From Rhyacophila brunnea (lineage: Eukaryota > Arthropoda > Insecta > Trichoptera > Rhyacophilidae), in assembly GCA_022495005.1 (NCBI GenBank), contig JAGYXB010000557.1:2108001-2172000 (forward strand): a stretch of DNA of 64,000 nucleotides, written 5' to 3'. Positions 61,936 to 64,000 of the stretch are shown in pieces. A model generated the notes under the pieces. That model worked only from the letters and a program-made list of their open reading frames with translations, was not told the origin of the DNA and did no database searches. The position numbers and the translations under genes were made by a program. Each line of letters opens with the position of its first letter. Within the stretch, counting starts at the first letter, position 1.

Positions 61936-61977
61936 AGAGACAATCATATTATTTACTGTAATGATATGATTGTCTCT
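61936..61977. repeat. Inverted repeat, 14-bp perfect arms
   Basis: AGAGACAATCATAT (61936-61949) and ATATGATTGTCTCT (61964-61977) pair perfectly around a 14-base loop. Further out, CACAG and CTGTG also pair after a gap. Possibly the relic of a small palindromic element. Confidence 0.75.
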
Positions 61978-62247
61978 TTGTTAATATGTCTGTGTAATAT
62001 TTTACATACTTTCTACCTAAGTCAGTGCAACATACTTTAAGCATACTTTTCATTGGCATTATTTCAAATTGCAATTTCAAACTTATCATAAATAATTTAT
62101 TTCAGCTGCGATTTATTCTATATAACTTAAAAATACCGATACATTTTTTTTAAAACTGTTTAGGAATGCTAATTGAGAACATGCTTTATTTAAAATAATA
62201 TTTATTCTACTACTACTACTTCACCATATTTGTTCATAAGAGGATCA

Positions 62248-62455
62248 TATGGGCCTTCACAGAGTGGAGGTTGTATTAACATATTTTGTTTTTACGAGAA
62301 ATGGATGTTAGCCACTTGCTCAATCTATTAGGTACATATTCTGACTCCAACACAGATTGAAAAACAACATGTGTACTTGCCAGACCCAGGATTCGAACTT
62401 GGGACCCACGACGTTATAGGCCCACGCTTAAGCCGCGCGTCCATCGTAGGCGTCA
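62248..62455 (-). repeat. SINE family B, copy 5 (long)
   Basis: The best-preserved body of the family: ACGAGAAATGGATGTTAGCC, CACTTGCTCAATCTATTAGG, TTGAAAAACAACATGTG, CCAGACCCAGGATTCGAA and GGGACCCACGACGTTATAGG. The head lies at the right (minus-strand orientation), with the B box GTTCGAATCCTGG. The tail CTTCACAGAGTGGAGGTTGT at the left is the reverse complement of the end of the 47597 copy. Confidence 0.75.
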
Positions 62456-62527
62456 AAACTGATTTTATATGAAAAGCGTTTCAGTTGCATGACTAAGTAT
62501 TAGTTTTTTAGTTGCAATGAAGTAGGG

Positions 62528-62610
62528 TGCAGGTGATTAAATCGGTAAAACACATTGGCTGGAATCCGATGGATATGGGTTCGAGTCCTGCCCAACACCA
62601 CATTGTTTCA
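62528..62610 (+). repeat. tRNA-like SINE head relic
   Basis: A B box (GGGTTCGAGTCCTGCCC) follows GATTAAATCGGTAAAACAC and is followed by an A-rich run. The A-box region is poor and no acceptor stem pairs, so this is not a working tRNA. Confidence 0.5.
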
Positions 62611-64000
62611 AGATTTAAAAAAAATATATATTTCTGAGGTATTTCTAAATTATGTATGATCGGTATGTTTATTTTTTTAACACTATAACTGTCACGATCT
62701 CCATTTATAGTAGCTACTGAAATAGATGCCAGAGTCAGTCAGACTTCAATCGGATATCAAACAGATGTATTGTGGCGTTACTGAAAATCGAATTGGGGAC
62801 CCCCGGTTTGAGAAGTCAAACGTATTGGACTAATATGGCTGCCATATTTTAATGTGATCTGTATATCTAATAATTTTTATTAGGTACTTTGTATTATATT
62901 ATTTTCTTTATACAAACAAAAGTTGTCAACTTCTAATCAATTATCATGCATAATATAATGTTTTTTTGTACTGCATTGAAATGAGTTTGTATAAATTATA
63001 TTGTAGTACATTTGTTGAACGTGCAGACATCAAAGAACATGAACACTTGGTATGTCACCCTATTAACATTTATCTTTACTTAACCACTCGTAAGCATACA
63101 GAAAATGAGAACAAACAAATTTATTCAAGAAAAAACGTCAAAGCACAAAAAAAGTAATATGACCAAATAAAGAATTTAAATGTTTGGTAGTCCCTTTTCA
63201 TGTCTATTTTTTTTATTCTAGGTATTTTAAAAAGAATATAAGTATCAAACTTATTTTGAATCTTAACATAATGAGTTTTTTACCGATCAATTGACTTATT
63301 TTTTAATCATATTATGAATCATCAACCACTTAAATACAGTGTATAAAGTTTAATAGATTTGAAAATAAACTACATTATAAAATTAAATTAAATCATATTA
63401 TATAGGATTCATTTTCAACGATCGTATGTTTGTCTATTGCAAACAGCTGTAGTAGATTAATTTCATTTCATTTATACATTTACTACTTTAAGTTTTAACT
63501 ACTAGGTTAAAGAAAAAACTTGTTTTTAAGGAGAATCTTTAATTATTTTAATACTTTATTTCAATAAATAATTTAAAAGTTTCCATAAACATAAAATTCA
63601 TTACATTAAAAAGAAATTATTGCTTATTGTATTGATAATGATTGCGATATGCGATAGCAAATTAAAAATTAAAATATATTTTTAATGTTGTTGAATAATT
63701 TAAAACCATCGTAAAAAAATATTATATAGATGAGAACAGTGGCGACCGGTGAGTTATTTTACTGGGAGTTCTTTTTTTCACCTTTTGACTGCCGTAAAAA
63801 GGCATTTGCCTTCATCAAAACTTCACCAAAAAATAAAAAAAAAACTATTGGTTTTTTTAATTTAGTACATTTAAAAGAAATCATAAATAACTCACTATTT
63901 ATTATTTGTTGTACCTCTTAAAACAGTTTTTCTTGAAAAAAATGGATTTTAAGCTTTAACACAAATTGGTTGACACGAACTATTTTGTTTTGACCGAATT
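62611..64000. other. A+T-rich non-coding DNA to window end
   Basis: No gene was recognised. CAGTGGCGACCGG at 63739 looks like the start of a hAT-type inverted repeat whose partner could lie past the window edge. Frames of 63 codons at 62966 and 63730 have no domain. Confidence 0.4.

Noticed and set aside
1..64000. CRISPR array, operon or other prokaryotic system
   Set aside because: No regularly spaced repeats, dense coding or ribosome-binding pattern. Introns, SINEs, LINEs and mariner/hAT elements show a eukaryotic nuclear sequence.

Overview
This is a non-coding-rich stretch of an insect nuclear genome, most likely Lepidoptera (moth or butterfly). The evidence is very A+T-rich DNA with no operons or long reading frames, recurrent short palindromes of the type GTAGGTACCTAC (for example 20546-20557), non-LTR retrotransposon 3' tails that end in TGATGATGATG after an AGCAGTGGA-type phrase, several tRNA-headed SINE families, and mariner, hAT and piggyBac-like DNA transposons. 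The order is inferred from family knowledge; no alignment was run.

Only one host coding feature can be supported. It is a 210-bp exon on the minus strand (6746-6955) with both splice sites visible. It encodes a complete ten-cysteine follistatin-type module (short EGF-like part plus Kazal part) as found in agrin and related extracellular matrix proteins. It is a symmetrical phase 1-1 exon. If the gene continues on both sides, most of the window is intron of one large gene; this is inference, since no other exon was recognised.

The rest is A+T-rich DNA with layered mobile elements. From left to right: a broken LINE reverse transcriptase and an imperfect 0.2-kb tandem duplication (1.2-1.9 kb); a CpG-rich block with an NRF1-like site (2.0-2.3 kb); the follistatin exon (6.7-6.9 kb); tRNA-like SINE relics and a small MITE (7.2-9.6 kb); a second dead reverse transcriptase (13.7 kb); an LTR-like block and a long hairpin (16.6-17.0 kb); a cluster of G+C-richer repeats, hAT ends and a dead Tc1/mariner transposase (18.4-22.7 kb); SINEs and a LINE relic (22.8-30.1 kb); a 70-bp tandem duplication and a LINE tail (37.6-38.6 kb); a near-complete but frameshifted mariner inserted into an older transposase relic (41.9-44.0 kb); SINEs with clear target duplications (47.6-48.2 kb); a non-autonomous hAT element with a perfect 8-bp duplication (49.2-49.9 kb); a retroelement 3' fragment ending in GAA repeats with a perfect 16-bp duplication (55.3-55.6 kb); a piggyBac-like element bounded by TTAA (58.4-59.2 kb); and more SINE and LINE fragments to the end.

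No transposase or reverse transcriptase seen here is intact, so any recent mobility must have used enzymes encoded elsewhere. I found no CRISPR array, bacterial gene cluster, rRNA gene or convincing functional tRNA gene, and no evidence for a new biological system. The best leads are insertion structures with intact target duplications, a G+C-rich palindromic repeat family of unknown type, a long hairpin at 16.9 kb, and a few G+C-richer single-copy-looking blocks that could be regulatory or unrecognised exons.
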